From: CAYTPI01 sp964439625 | GTDB taxonomy: Bacteria; Chloroflexota; Anaerolineae; Aggregatilineales; UBA3940 | Assembly (NCBI GenBank): GCA_964439625.1 | Contig: CAYTPI010000017.1 | Location: 1 to 64,000, forward strand | Length of the DNA: 64,000 nt | Direction of reading: 5' to 3' | In this document: positions 8,150-17,753 of the stretch, in pieces | Layout: every line of letters starts with the position of its first letter | How positions within the stretch are numbered: the stretch's first letter is position 1 | Translations under genes and position numbers: made by a program | Notes under the pieces: generated by a model | Told to the model about the DNA's origin: nothing | Seen by the model: only the letters and a program-made list of their open reading frames with translations | Database searches by the model: none

Positions 8150-9220
8150 ATGAATAAGCTGATCACAATAGAACGCCATATCCTAGAGCAGCAGCGAACG
8201 CGCTTTCCGAATGCCTCCGGTACGTTTACCAACCTCATGTATGATATTGCGCTAACAGGCAAACTCATCGACCAAGTCACCCGGCGCGCCGGGCTTAACA
8301 ACATCTTGGGGGAAGCCGAAGCTGTTAACGTTCAGGGTGAGGAACAACAGAAGTTAGATGTTTATGCCAACGATCTATTTGTCCGCATGCTCGACCACAC
8401 TGGGCGCGTCTGCATTATGGCATCGGAAGAAGAAGAAGGGCCGATCCATATCCCCGAACCGCACCCGATTGGTGATTACGCCGTGATGTTTGACCCGCTC
8501 GATGGATCATCTAATATTAAGTACACCGTGGGTGTTGGTACAATCTTTGCCGTTTACGAACGGATTTCGCCATCAGGTAAGCCCGGTACCACCGAAGATT
8601 TGCTGCAACCTGGTTACAAGATGGCTGCCGCTGGCTACCTGATCTTTGGTAGCAGCACCATGCTGATCTACTCAGCGGGGGCAGGGGTGCATGGTTTCAC
8701 ACTAGACCCGAATATTGGTGAGTTTTTACTCTCTCACCCTGATATGATATTCCCCAGCAAAGCGAAGTATTACAGCGTCAACCATAGTCACCGCTCGTAT
8801 TGGTCAAAAGGCATGAATGAATACGTCGATTTTCTGTCGGATATCACCAGAGAGCCGAGTTTATCACTGCGGTATACCGGTTCACTCGTGTCAGACTTTC
8901 ACCGTAACTTGCTCGCTGGGGGCATCTACATTTATGCGGCGATGCCATCGCACCCCAAGACACCCAACGGTAAACTGCGCTTACTCTACGAGTGCAACCC
9001 GTTGGCATTTATTGCTGAACAAGCTGGTGGTGCCGCCTCGGATGGAGTCGGGCGCATTTTAGATGTCAAACCGCAAATGCTACACCAACGGACGCCGTTT
9101 ATAGTAGGTAATAAAAAACTCGTGGAAAAAGCTCAAACATTCATTAAAGAACACGATGTTGAATGGGTTGGCTCATACGGGCAGCAAGTGACGTATGAAC
9201 CTGAAAAAGTGTTAGGTTAA
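8150..9220 (+). CDS. fbp: Fructose-1,6-bisphosphatase, class I
   Basis: 356 residues, close to the usual length of class I enzymes. The metal/phosphate signature DPLDGSSNIKYTVGVGTIF is present. The SEEEEG acidic cluster, the active-site loop and the C-terminal KLRLLYECNPLAFIAEQAGG block are all intact. The enzyme removes the 1-phosphate of fructose-1,6-bisphosphate in gluconeogenesis (or a Calvin-type cycle). AGAGAGA lies before the ATG. Its stop overlaps the convergent downstream gene by 4 nt. Confidence 0.97.
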   Translation: MNKLITIERHILEQQRTRFPNASGTFTNLMYDIALTGKLIDQVTRRAGLNNILGEAEAVNVQGEEQQKLDVYANDLFVRMLDHTGRVCIMASEEEEGPIHIPEPHPIGDYAVMFDPLDGSSNIKYTVGVGTIFAVYERISPSGKPGTTEDLLQPGYKMAAAGYLIFGSSTMLIYSAGAGVHGFTLDPNIGEFLLSHPDMIFPSKAKYYSVNHSHRSYWSKGMNEYVDFLSDITREPSLSLRYTGSLVSDFHRNLLAGGIYIYAAMPSHPKTPNGKLRLLYECNPLAFIAEQAGGAASDGVGRILDVKPQMLHQRTPFIVGNKKLVEKAQTFIKEHDVEWVGSYGQQVTYEPEKVLG

Positions 9221-9897
9221 ACCGCTAAGCTAAAAACATGGTGGGGCTGGAGAGAATGATCGCGCTCTAGCCCTACTTTATCATCCAAATTTTGATATAC
9301 GGATAGGCTGATGCGCACTTTGTCGTCATCAACGGAACTGAGCCGCTGCGCCAAGCGCCCCAGATCACCATACACATTCTTATATGAGGTTTCACCAGTT
9401 TGCATCTCGTTCAAAAGCATTTCACCATACGTCACACCGACACCTACGTTACCGACACTCTCTTGCGGTAACCGGTCGCGCAATATCTGAACCATGAGGC
9501 GCCCAAGCTCGACGAGAAAATCTAATGAGGGCTGACGCTGAGTCATGTCGAAGAACGCAAACACCCGATCATCATCAAAATAGTTAATGATGCCCCCCGC
9601 GCTCACAATCTTTTGCGTTACTTTCTCAAAATAGGGGTTGACGACTCGGTCAACGTGCTTACTTAATGGTAGGTTCTCTTTGAATCTGGCCTCAAATCCA
9701 CCAATACTGACGCAAATCACAGCGACTTGGGCCATCCGTTGTGAATAGTTATCTGGGGTAGAAAGGCACAAAATAGCTGATTGCACATCATTACGCATGG
9801 CGGTTCGCAGTTCGCCAGAGATCATCATCCAGCTGCTTTGATGTTGTACTGGCGGATTTCCTTCTAGCGATGTCATCCGCTCGATAGAACGAGTCAT
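9217..9897 (-). CDS. Degenerate class III nucleotide cyclase homology domain protein
   Basis: 226 residues. Residues about 58-210 follow the adenylate/guanylate cyclase pattern: VICVSIGGFEARF for the first metal strand, YFDDDRVFAFFD for the second, VGVGVTYGEMLLNEM for the HTGE strand and YGDLGRLAQRLSS for the GDxVNLAARL helix. The first metal Asp (FADIxGF in active enzymes) is Ser here, while the second Asp region is kept. It is therefore probably inactive as a cyclase and may act as a sensory or scaffold domain. There is no other domain and no signal peptide. Convergent with fbp. Confidence 0.7.
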   Translation of the reverse strand: MTRSIERMTSLEGNPPVQHQSSWMMISGELRTAMRNDVQSAILCLSTPDNYSQRMAQVAVICVSIGGFEARFKENLPLSKHVDRVVNPYFEKVTQKIVSAGGIINYFDDDRVFAFFDMTQRQPSLDFLVELGRLMVQILRDRLPQESVGNVGVGVTYGEMLLNEMQTGETSYKNVYGDLGRLAQRLSSVDDDKVRISLSVYQNLDDKVGLERDHSLQPHHVFSLAV

Positions 9898-10048
9898 CAG
9901 CCGAATCTAGCTTATGTATTTTAGCCGAACTAGGTAGTGTTGTCACCCAGCTCAAATGCAAAAGAACCGATGATCGGACATAGCAGCAGTTGACCATCTA
10001 CCACTATGTACCATTTCAGGATAGTCGCAGGCACTGACCGCTAAAGGA

Positions 10049-11068
10049 TCACTTAATAAGCGCCAGCGTAACAGCATTTTGTACTTCACCACTGTCACGA
10101 AAGTACGTAATATTCGAAACGGTTGTCTCAGCAATGTTGCGCAGCGCATTGACCGTGAAGAACGCTTGATGCCCGGTAATCAACACGTTGGGGAAAGTGA
10201 GCAAACGCGCAAACGTATCATCTTGGAGTACGTAATTAGACAAATCTTCGAAGAACAAATCCGCTTCTTCCTCATATACATCGATTGCCAACCCACCCAA
10301 CTGACCATCCTTCAGGGCATTGATAACGGCTTGTGTATCGATCAAAGCGCCGCGGCTGGTATTGACTAACATCGCACCAGGCTTCATCTGGTAAAGGGCA
10401 CCCCGATCAATGATGTGGTACGTTTCGGGGGTCAGTGGAGTATGTAGGCTGATGATGTCTGATTGAGCCAGCAGTGTTAGCCTATCCGTATATTCAGCGT
10501 CTCTGGCAAATTGATCATTAGGGTATTTGTCGTAAGCGAGCACATGGCAGCCGAAGCCCTTCATAATTAAGCCAAAGATGCGTCCAATCCGCCCAGTGCC
10601 AATCACACCCACTGTTTTACCATTGAGGTCAAACCCGAGCAGTCCCTCTAGTGAGAAGTTCCCGTCGCGCACGCGGGTGTAGGCGCGGTGCAAGTTACGG
10701 TTGAGCCCCAGAATTAACGCGACGGTGTGTTCTGCAACCGAATGCGGCGAGTACGCAGGCACGCGCACTATATCAATGCCGAATTCCGTCGCCGCTTCAA
10801 CATTGACGTTGTTAAAACCAGCTGACCGTAAGGCAATTAACTTGACGCCCATTCGGCTCAGCTTGAGCAGAACGGAGGCGCTTAACTCGTCATTGACGAA
10901 GGCACATACTACCTGATGCTCCTGCGCCAGCAGGGCAGTGTCTGTCGTGAGCCGCGGCTCGAAAAATGTAAAGTCTAATTGACTGTGCTCAGCCGCTTCA
11001 TTGATAAACTGTTTATCATACGGTTTGGTACTAAACACAGCAACCCGTGTTGGTTTATCTACAGTCAT
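10049..11068 (-). CDS. ldhA: D-lactate dehydrogenase (D-2-hydroxyacid dehydrogenase family)
   Basis: 339 residues, similar throughout to fermentative LdhA. The N-terminal substrate domain begins VAVFSTKPYDKQFI. The NAD-binding domain has GVIGTGRIGRIFGLIMKGFGC. Catalytic residues are in LRSAGFNNVN (Arg comes later, in VNTSRG), the Glu lies in IDVYEEE and the His in ITGHQAFFT. It interconverts pyruvate and D-lactate with NADH. The ATG overlaps the stop of the upstream TIR gene by one base (TAATG), so the two are translationally coupled. Confidence 0.93.
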   Translation of the reverse strand: MTVDKPTRVAVFSTKPYDKQFINEAAEHSQLDFTFFEPRLTTDTALLAQEHQVVCAFVNDELSASVLLKLSRMGVKLIALRSAGFNNVNVEAATEFGIDIVRVPAYSPHSVAEHTVALILGLNRNLHRAYTRVRDGNFSLEGLLGFDLNGKTVGVIGTGRIGRIFGLIMKGFGCHVLAYDKYPNDQFARDAEYTDRLTLLAQSDIISLHTPLTPETYHIIDRGALYQMKPGAMLVNTSRGALIDTQAVINALKDGQLGGLAIDVYEEEADLFFEDLSNYVLQDDTFARLLTFPNVLITGHQAFFTVNALRNIAETTVSNITYFRDSGEVQNAVTLALIK

Positions 11069-11832
11069 TATGAAAATAACCTCTGACCTTCCCCTGCATA
11101 CTGTAATTGGTTCAACAATTGCGATAGCGCCGCCTCATACTCGCGGGCGCTCTCTTCGAGCACACGGATGGCGTTCTTCTTCTCGATAAAATCACGGATG
11201 CGAGAGTCATAAATTACCATAGCATCTGCATTATAGGTGAAACCCCGGTGCCAGACCGGAATAGACAGAATGCGGTTCACCTCACCGGCCCAAAAGATTT
11301 CATTCTGGAGGTTTGGGCGATCTAGTGAGCCGGGCGCAATCAAACAAATGAACGTATCGATCTGCTCGCGAAGCGTGCGTTCGATGCGGCTTTGCCACTC
11401 GTCACCGCCGGCCAGTACTTTATCAATAAAGACCGATGCCCCCCGCGCTTTGAGCTTTTCCTCAACCAGCAAAGCAAAGGCGCTGCTCTGCTCACGCCCA
11501 TAAGCAATGAAGACGCTTGGTGGGCGGGCAGGTGCATCGAGCAGTTTAAGCGCTTCTTGCGTGATGATGAAACGGGCTCGCAGCGAGTCATCCACGAAGC
11601 GATAGGGCCGAGCATACCCCATGATCACCAACATCGTTACTTCTGGTAAGCTACTGGCCCACTTCTGCCGGAGATTTGCATAATCAGATATGCCAAATTT
11701 TCTAAGTACATCGGGGTTGAAGTCAGGTTGCCACCAACCCAAATAAACGCCGTAGGCAAAATCTCGTGCGAATGCAGTTACTTGCTCGATGGGTGTTTCG
11801 GGGATGGGCATCTCAAGTGGATTTTGCATCAT
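11068..11832 (-). CDS. TIR-domain protein
   Basis: 254 residues. The N-terminal 100 residues are helical and not recognised. Residues about 106-225 form a TIR fold: SVFIAYGREQ as strand A, a GASVFIDK strand, GGDEWQSRIERTLREQIDTFICLIAPGSL, and the helix with the putative catalytic glutamate E178 in LQNEIFWA. Bacterial TIR domains with that Glu are often NAD+ hydrolases or cyclic-ADPR producers, used in phage defence or signalling. Start 11832 has AAGGAG 5 nt upstream. It is coupled by TAATG to an NAD-dependent dehydrogenase. No Thoeris or other partner is adjacent. Confidence 0.85.
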   Translation of the reverse strand: MMQNPLEMPIPETPIEQVTAFARDFAYGVYLGWWQPDFNPDVLRKFGISDYANLRQKWASSLPEVTMLVIMGYARPYRFVDDSLRARFIITQEALKLLDAPARPPSVFIAYGREQSSAFALLVEEKLKARGASVFIDKVLAGGDEWQSRIERTLREQIDTFICLIAPGSLDRPNLQNEIFWAGEVNRILSIPVWHRGFTYNADAMVIYDSRIRDFIEKKNAIRVLEESAREYEAALSQLLNQLQYAGEGQRLFS

Positions 11833-11924
11833 AAAAGCTCCTTAACTGTCAGATCATTATTGGGCACAGGCTATTATACTGATTTATGATGGGGTCGAAC
11901 CGATAAACAACTCGATGATAAACT

Positions 11925-12656
11925 ATGCTAGACAACTCGATAGAATTGCCATCTCAACCCGAACCGCCGCACAATGGCGGTGATCGCCTGACATACGCGG
12001 ATTTGTTGACGCGCTATGCAGTCGCCTCGTTCGACAAACAATTGCACCTACAAGAAGTATTCGGCAAACAACGGGGCTGGTCTTTTGATCTCAACGCTTC
12101 GACCCTCACGCTCAGTGATATGCAGCCATTCCATATTCAATTACTTGGCACAGAATCCGAGCAATCGAAAACATGGCTGTGGGCTTGGGCCAACACAGAG
12201 AGCGGTATTCCACCGGTCGCTTTAGAGGCAGCCGAGCAATTGCGGACTTTTGGGACGAACTACAATATCCGGCAGTTTACAGCCTCAGAATTACTCATCA
12301 CCGAGAATGATAATGGCTTTTACTTCAGCCTGATAGCCTCTGGCTTACTGGGGGCAGACTCGTTCTACCGGGCAAGCTATGATGGCGGGGCACTCTATAT
12401 GCTCCTTCAGGATCAAGCCTACCCACGCACTTCAGAAAACATCTTAATGCGTACCACTCGGATCATCCCAGCGGCTATGAAGAAGCTTAACTTAAACGAT
12501 CCACGCGGTGCCTGTTTCTACTACCTAACATGGTACGGCTTTGATGTGAAAGCAACGGACTCAATGTTAGTCGCAGCAGATAAAACCGGTTCTGTGCTGC
12601 GGGTACGCTTTGACGAACACAACCAGTTTGCCGATGTCTCAGCCGATATAATATAA
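11925..12656 (+). CDS. DUF6882-like protein
   Basis: 243 residues, soluble. The WSFDLNASTLTLSDMQPFHIQLLGT segment followed by TWLWAWANTESGIP is the part I associate with DUF6882-family proteins, whose function is not known. There is no signal peptide or membrane segment. The gene is divergent from the TIR/ldhA pair across 92 nt and is followed by two further small genes on the same strand. Confidence 0.65.
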   Translation: MLDNSIELPSQPEPPHNGGDRLTYADLLTRYAVASFDKQLHLQEVFGKQRGWSFDLNASTLTLSDMQPFHIQLLGTESEQSKTWLWAWANTESGIPPVALEAAEQLRTFGTNYNIRQFTASELLITENDNGFYFSLIASGLLGADSFYRASYDGGALYMLLQDQAYPRTSENILMRTTRIIPAAMKKLNLNDPRGACFYYLTWYGFDVKATDSMLVAADKTGSVLRVRFDEHNQFADVSADII

Positions 12657-12709
12657 ATAGTGTGTACATTGCACTGTATTTGTTTCATCCTAACAGTGAC
12701 GGACAAATC

Positions 12710-13198
12710 ATGGTTTTTGACCCAGTTTTATGTATTGGCTTTCTCTTATTGCTAACCGGTGGTGGTTCGATGATTGGTACTTGGAATGTTGTCAATAAGG
12801 CACGCCAAGCCAGAAACTGGCCGACCGTCCCCGGTGAGGTTGTCTATGCGGATGTTCGCACAAGTGATGTGCTCGACCACACCCAGTACAATGCACGCAT
12901 TGTGTTCCGCTATGCCGTCGATGGTCTCTTTTACGAAAGTCAGGATCGTGTTTATGCCGGTGAGCGTTCGGACTATAACAGTTACGAAGCAGCCCAGCGC
13001 CGCGCTGCTCAGTTTGAACTAGGGCAGCAGGTCACCATTCACTACAACCAGCGTTACCCAGATGATATGACCATTAATCCTAAAGCTAGTCTGGTCTCGT
13101 GGATAGGTTTTGCCATCAGTGTGTTTTTATTTGTTGCGGGTATCGCAGTCACAACGTTATCGATAGTGCTGTCGTCACAGGCCAACGCCGCAGTATAG
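12710..13198 (+). CDS. DUF3592 membrane protein
   Basis: 162 residues from the ATG at 12710; an in-frame GTG at 12662 would add a poor leader. There are two membrane segments (about residues 5-25 and 130-152) around a soluble beta domain. The pattern WPTVPGEVVYADV, ARIVFRYAVDGLFYES and GQQVTIHYNQRYPDD is typical of DUF3592. The role of the family is unknown; it is often found near membrane or secretion genes. Confidence 0.75.
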   Translation: MVFDPVLCIGFLLLLTGGGSMIGTWNVVNKARQARNWPTVPGEVVYADVRTSDVLDHTQYNARIVFRYAVDGLFYESQDRVYAGERSDYNSYEAAQRRAAQFELGQQVTIHYNQRYPDDMTINPKASLVSWIGFAISVFLFVAGIAVTTLSIVLSSQANAAV

Positions 13199-13210
13199 AA
13201 GAGGTCAAAT

Positions 13211-13558
13211 TTGGTTAAACTCATTGTGCTGTTCCGAGCAGGTGAAGGTAACCCTCAACTTGATGAACGCTTCAATGACTTCCTGATGAAGTTCGAGGCC
13301 CTACCGAGACTGCGCCGCAAGTCCGTCAGTACGGTTTTTGGTGGGCCAGCAGGGTTAATGCCCTTTAGTGTCATTCTGGAAGGTTTCTTCGATGATCGCC
13401 AAGCACTGCGTGCGGCCTTAACATCACCGATAGGAGTGGAGGCTGGTACCCTTCTGCTAGAGTTTGCCGGGCCTGATGCGATTACGTTGTTCGCCGATGC
13501 TCAAGAAGAAGACGAAGACATCATCCAACTGCGCCAGCAACCGCCCTCAACAAAGTAG
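13211..13558 (+). CDS. Small dimeric alpha/beta-barrel-like protein
   Basis: 115 residues from a TTG at 13211 with GAAGAGG upstream. The pattern VKLIVLFRAGEGN at the start and PFSVILEGFFDDRQALRAALTSPIGVEAG resembles EthD-type ferredoxin-like barrels. The acidic tail is probably disordered. It is 12 nt after the DUF3592 gene and 21 nt before the large membrane protein, so it is in the same operon. The assignment is by general shape only. Confidence 0.6.
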   Translation: MVKLIVLFRAGEGNPQLDERFNDFLMKFEALPRLRRKSVSTVFGGPAGLMPFSVILEGFFDDRQALRAALTSPIGVEAGTLLLEFAGPDAITLFADAQEEDEDIIQLRQQPPSTK

Positions 13559-13579
13559 CCTCACAGAGGCACCCCACCG

Positions 13580-16500
13580 ATGCAAACACTTTTGGATCAT
13601 CTTGCAGCTTACCGGCGCTATCTAGGCACCTACCTTGAAGACGCAGCCTTGTATTGGCGCGGCTTTTCTCGCGTCATCGCTGATCGTTGGTGGCTGCGCC
13701 TGCCAATGCTTGCGCTGACAATCGGCGCACTGCTGCTGGTCGCGCTGCATCCGCTGATGTTTGGTACCTTACCTGACTCACCCGACGGCCTGCTGCATCT
13801 ATACCGCTTGGTCGCCCTTGACCATGCCATCAGTGAGGGCAACTTCTGGCCCCGTTACGCTCCGGGGTTGGCATTCGGCTACGGCTTACCGATCTTCAAT
13901 TATTATGCGCCGCTGTACCTCTACCCCTTTGAACTACTGCATCTCGCCGGGTTGGACTTCGTCGATGCGCTGCTGGCAGGGATGGGATTTTTGGTGGTTG
14001 TGGGGGCCGTTGGTGCCTACCAAATGGGCCGTATGTGGAGCCACAATAATCCAGGCACCGGCTTGATCGCTGGATTAACCGCGACGGTCGCCTACGCCTA
14101 CGCCCCCTATACCTTCTACAATATGCCAAGGCGTTGGGCAGTCGCTGAGTTTGCGGCGCTAGCTGTGCTGCCATGGGTGACCTGGGCTTTTTGGCGGCTC
14201 GCTGAACGCGGCACTCGTCTGCGTTTTTTTGTGGCAGTGCTGCTCTACGCTTTGTTTATCCCATTGCATAATATCACGACAATTGCTGGTAGTGTGCTGG
14301 TGGCTGCCATGTGTTTCTATCTGTGGCAGCGCTCCCGTGATCACCGTGACTTGCTGCGGTTGGCAGCGGCTGGGGCTGTCGGCATCAGCTTGATGTGTTT
14401 TTTCTGGCTGCCCGCCCTCGCAGAGACCGACTATGCTCAAATCAACCGGGCGACTGAAAACGTCGGCGCTATTCAGGTGGAGAATAACTTTCACACCGTT
14501 GCTGAAACGTTCGCCTTGCCAAGGCCAGCCGACCTCACTGAAATTCACCCGCCTGTACCCCGCCCAGTCGGCTGGGTTCAGCTTATTCTTGGTATCGCAG
14601 CAGTGGGCATCGTTGCTTATCAGGGTCGCTATGCTGGTGAATTATGGCGGGTGCGCGGCTGGGTGGCCTTATCGTTGCTGTTAACAGCAGTTTTTATCTT
14701 ATTGACTTTGCCCGTATCCGGTGCGGTGTATCGTTATGTGCCGTTGTTGGGCTACACTCAATTCCCTTGGCGCATGCTTGGTCCTGCCAGCCTAATGTTA
14801 GCGGTTCTCGCAGGGGCAGGCGTTGTTGCACTTGGCACCTTGCTCAAGTCCTTTTGGGGCAAAGCGTTCATAGTCAGTGCAGCAGCCAGCGCCATGGTGC
14901 TCTATGCTATGCCTTGGTTGTACGGCGTTTACATCCCTAGGCCCCAAGCCAACACCATCGTCGATGCCCAAAACTTTGAACGTGCTACAGGCTGGGTTGG
15001 TACGGCCTCTTTTAATGAGTATCTTCCAGTCTGGACTAGAGAGCTACCACCCCAGAATCAACTAACGGGACTTTATGCTAGTACCCTTACGGTCCCCCGG
15101 CTGCAAACCCCACCCGCAGATGTCGCAATCAGTGATGAGAGCTGGGGGCTGGTCAGTGGGCGTTTCACTGTGGATGCACCTCAGCCCACTCGTTTGACGT
15201 TCAACTGGTTGTATTTCCCCGGCTTCTGGGTGGAGGTCAATGGCGAGCGGCCCTCTCTGATGATTATCCCGCCTAGCGGCACCTTCGCTGTTGACGTGCC
15301 CGCCGGGCAGTCTGAAGTAGTCATCGGCCTTGGGCCAACCACGCTGCGTTTTCTATCGATGATTGTTAGTGGGGCAGCGGTCGTCCTGCTGCTCGGCTTG
15401 ACGTTCGTTCAGCCGCTTTGGCAGACGCCAATACAGTCGGTGTCAAAGCCGATGCAGCACACAGAGGCATATGTCGCCGTCTTGCTGCTCGCCCTGTTGA
15501 GTGGCTTACTGTTGTTTGCCGCTAAGCTACTGTATTTTGACAACAATAACACACTACTCAAACGGGCGCGCTTCGCAGAAGGCATCGAAACAGGGCTGGA
15601 TGTGCCTGTGAGAGCGACGTTTGAAGATCAGGTGTTGCTATTAGGGTACAGTGGGTTAGCGTCAACAGCCAGCGGCGGCGCCCTTGACATCAATCTGTAT
15701 TGGCAATTGGCAGGTGAGACAATCAACCAGAGTTACGCCAGCATCCTTTTTCTGAGTAACGCCGATGGGAATATCATCACCTTGACGGGCAACCAGCACG
15801 CGGGTGATTGGCCCGTGTGGGCATGGCTGCCGGGCTTCTACGTTGAAGAGCGCCTGAAGCTCGACATCCCGACGGCGACGCCACCTGGCAACTATGAACT
15901 ACACGTGGCCCTCTATGATACCGTTACCGCTCGTAACCTTGATGTCCGCAATGTGGATGAGGTGCCTGTTGGCGTGTCCATTCAAATGGATGATATTTTC
16001 CTCCAGCGCCCGGTTGCCCCCGTTACACTGACGGATGTTGATGTTGCCGAGTCGCTGGGTGCCTCATTGATCGGTGGCATCACCCTTGTTGAGGTTTCAG
16101 CCCCGCCAGCGACGTTAGAGGTGGGCCAGTCTTTTACAATCGAGTGGTTGTTGCAGTCGGCTAGCCGCTTCGAGCAAGATTACCGTGCTCGCGTCCTGTG
16201 GCTGGCTGATGCGGATGTGGTCGCCGCCAGCCGCTCACTGGAGCCAGCCACAGGGTACCCGACCAGTGAATGGCGCCGAGGTGATATCTGGCGAGGTATC
16301 CATGTGGTGACGCTGCCGGGACAACTCCCCGCAGACCGCTATGAGGTGGCGCTTCAATTGGAGGATCAGGCCGGTGGGCTGATTGGCGAGCGTGTCATCG
16401 TGGGCGAGATGCAAGTCAGCGTGCCAGAGCGCACCTTTGAGGTACCAGCACGCATCCAAATCCCCACGGAAATTCGTTGGGAGAACGGCATCAACCTAAT

Positions 16501-16858
16501 TGGTTACGATCTGGTGTCACGCGTTGTGCCCGTTGGGGATGGCATTCAACTAAGGCTCTACCTACAACCTGACACTCAGATTGACCAAAGCCTGACGCTG
16601 TTCATTCATCTGTTGGCTCAGCAAGGTAAGCTGATCGCTCAGCAAGACACAATCCCGGTGAACGGCACTCGCCCGACAACTGGGTGGCTGGCAGATGAGG
16701 TATTGACGGATGATATTACGCTCTTTATCCGCGAGGATATCCCCCCGGGCGAGTATCGGCTGTCGGTCGGCTGGTACGATGCAAACACAGGTGAGCGCAT
16801 CAAGTTAGGGGAAGATGACTTCACCTTGCTGCCGGATACCATTTTGATCACACCCTAA
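13580..16858 (+). CDS. Large polytopic membrane protein, GT-C type / 6-PTPS-related
   Basis: 1092 residues. The first half has about ten or more hydrophobic helices, with the HxxPL...DSPDGLLHLYRLVALDHAISEG loop after helix 1, where GT-C enzymes keep catalytic acidic residues. This pattern is that of Chloroflexota proteins labelled 6-pyruvoyl-tetrahydropterin synthase-related. A second membrane pair is near residue 590-650, followed by several beta-sandwich-like extracellular stretches to the C-terminus. It probably transfers a lipid-linked sugar at the cell surface; this is inference. Its stop overlaps the convergent LOG gene by 4 nt. Confidence 0.75.
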   Translation: MQTLLDHLAAYRRYLGTYLEDAALYWRGFSRVIADRWWLRLPMLALTIGALLLVALHPLMFGTLPDSPDGLLHLYRLVALDHAISEGNFWPRYAPGLAFGYGLPIFNYYAPLYLYPFELLHLAGLDFVDALLAGMGFLVVVGAVGAYQMGRMWSHNNPGTGLIAGLTATVAYAYAPYTFYNMPRRWAVAEFAALAVLPWVTWAFWRLAERGTRLRFFVAVLLYALFIPLHNITTIAGSVLVAAMCFYLWQRSRDHRDLLRLAAAGAVGISLMCFFWLPALAETDYAQINRATENVGAIQVENNFHTVAETFALPRPADLTEIHPPVPRPVGWVQLILGIAAVGIVAYQGRYAGELWRVRGWVALSLLLTAVFILLTLPVSGAVYRYVPLLGYTQFPWRMLGPASLMLAVLAGAGVVALGTLLKSFWGKAFIVSAAASAMVLYAMPWLYGVYIPRPQANTIVDAQNFERATGWVGTASFNEYLPVWTRELPPQNQLTGLYASTLTVPRLQTPPADVAISDESWGLVSGRFTVDAPQPTRLTFNWLYFPGFWVEVNGERPSLMIIPPSGTFAVDVPAGQSEVVIGLGPTTLRFLSMIVSGAAVVLLLGLTFVQPLWQTPIQSVSKPMQHTEAYVAVLLLALLSGLLLFAAKLLYFDNNNTLLKRARFAEGIETGLDVPVRATFEDQVLLLGYSGLASTASGGALDINLYWQLAGETINQSYASILFLSNADGNIITLTGNQHAGDWPVWAWLPGFYVEERLKLDIPTATPPGNYELHVALYDTVTARNLDVRNVDEVPVGVSIQMDDIFLQRPVAPVTLTDVDVAESLGASLIGGITLVEVSAPPATLEVGQSFTIEWLLQSASRFEQDYRARVLWLADADVVAASRSLEPATGYPTSEWRRGDIWRGIHVVTLPGQLPADRYEVALQLEDQAGGLIGERVIVGEMQVSVPERTFEVPARIQIPTEIRWENGINLIGYDLVSRVVPVGDGIQLRLYLQPDTQIDQSLTLFIHLLAQQGKLIAQQDTIPVNGTRPTTGWLADEVLTDDITLFIREDIPPGEYRLSVGWYDANTGERIKLGEDDFTLLPDTILITP

Positions 16859-17460
16859 TCTGCGACAAACTTTTTCTCTTCAGAGCGCTCGGTCCATTTA
16901 GTAACTTGCTCGTCGGGTTGATAGTGCGCGACGTACTCAAGTGCTTCTTCAATCGTATCGGCGATGTAGTACAGCCCACGGTAGGTTTCCTTCGCAAAGT
17001 TGTGTGCAAAGAAGTGCTCGAAGAGGTGTTCTAGTGGCTTGAAAAAACCGTTGGTGTTCACAAAGACAACCGCGTTGTTGTGGTAGCCTAATTGTTTCAA
17101 GGTGATGACCTCAAGTGCTTCTTCTAACGTGCCGAAGCCCCCCGGTAGCACGATGAAAGCATCCGCCATATCGTCCATATTGGCTTTACGTTCACGCATA
17201 TCCTTGGTTACAACTAATAAATCGAGGTCAGTATTGGTAATCCCAAACTGGTGTAAGCGTTCTGGGATTACACCGGCGACGACACACCCGCCCTTTTTGG
17301 CCTCGTGGGCTACTTTGCCCATCGAGCCGACGGATGCTCCGCCGTAGACAAGGCACCATTTGCGCGCCGCTAACTGCCGCCCCAGTTCACTCGCCGCTTC
17401 TAGATAAACACCATCAACGGCATCACTGGATGAACAAAATACACATACTGTTTTCTGCAT
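16855..17460 (-). CDS. LOG family protein (nucleoside 5'-monophosphate phosphoribohydrolase type)
   Basis: 201 residues. The family motif PGGFGTLEEALEVITLKQLG is present (about residues 104-123), together with the N-terminal VCVFCSSSDAVDGVY and GGASVGSMG nucleotide-binding loop. Family members cleave nucleoside monophosphates to base and ribose 5-phosphate (cytokinin activation in plants). In this bacterium a nucleotide-salvage role fits the nearby nucleoside operon, but that is inference. Confidence 0.9.
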   Translation of the reverse strand: MQKTVCVFCSSSDAVDGVYLEAASELGRQLAARKWCLVYGGASVGSMGKVAHEAKKGGCVVAGVIPERLHQFGITNTDLDLLVVTKDMRERKANMDDMADAFIVLPGGFGTLEEALEVITLKQLGYHNNAVVFVNTNGFFKPLEHLFEHFFAHNFAKETYRGLYYIADTIEEALEYVAHYQPDEQVTKWTERSEEKKFVAD

Positions 17461-17511
17461 GATTTACGTCCCCATAAGGTCAACGCATAGAGGGTACTAC
17501 AGTCAGCAGTT

Positions 17512-17688
17512 TCAGTCTAGGGGAACGAGGTCTGTATCATTGCCACTGTTGTATGCAATCAACTTGCTCCAGTTGATTGCTCCAGTAGGCAAAGAATAAT
17601 CTTTAGCAAATTGTTCCGTGACTTGTGCGTAGATTTGCTCCTTGCTGAATGCCTTTGAAGCAGCGGGGGACAGACCGAGCGTGTGCAA
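17512..17688 (-). pseudogene. Possible gene fragment, 58 codons
   Basis: An open frame on the minus strand ends at TGA 17512-17514. It reads like protein: AFSKEQIYAQVTEQFAKDY then SLPTGAINWSKLIAYNSGN. The only start available is a TTG at 17688 without a ribosome site, and an upstream stop is close, so it is either a very small gene or the tail of a lost one. I do not recognise it. Confidence 0.35.
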
Positions 17689-17753
17689 GGTTAGGGGGTG
17701 GGCTTGCTCCTACCGCTGACCGCGCCCTATTTCATTACGAAAATCATCCTGAT

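Noticed and set aside
13630..16851. Antisense open frames inside the large membrane protein
   Set aside because: No start sites, motifs or protein-like composition; shadows of the GC-rich coding strand.
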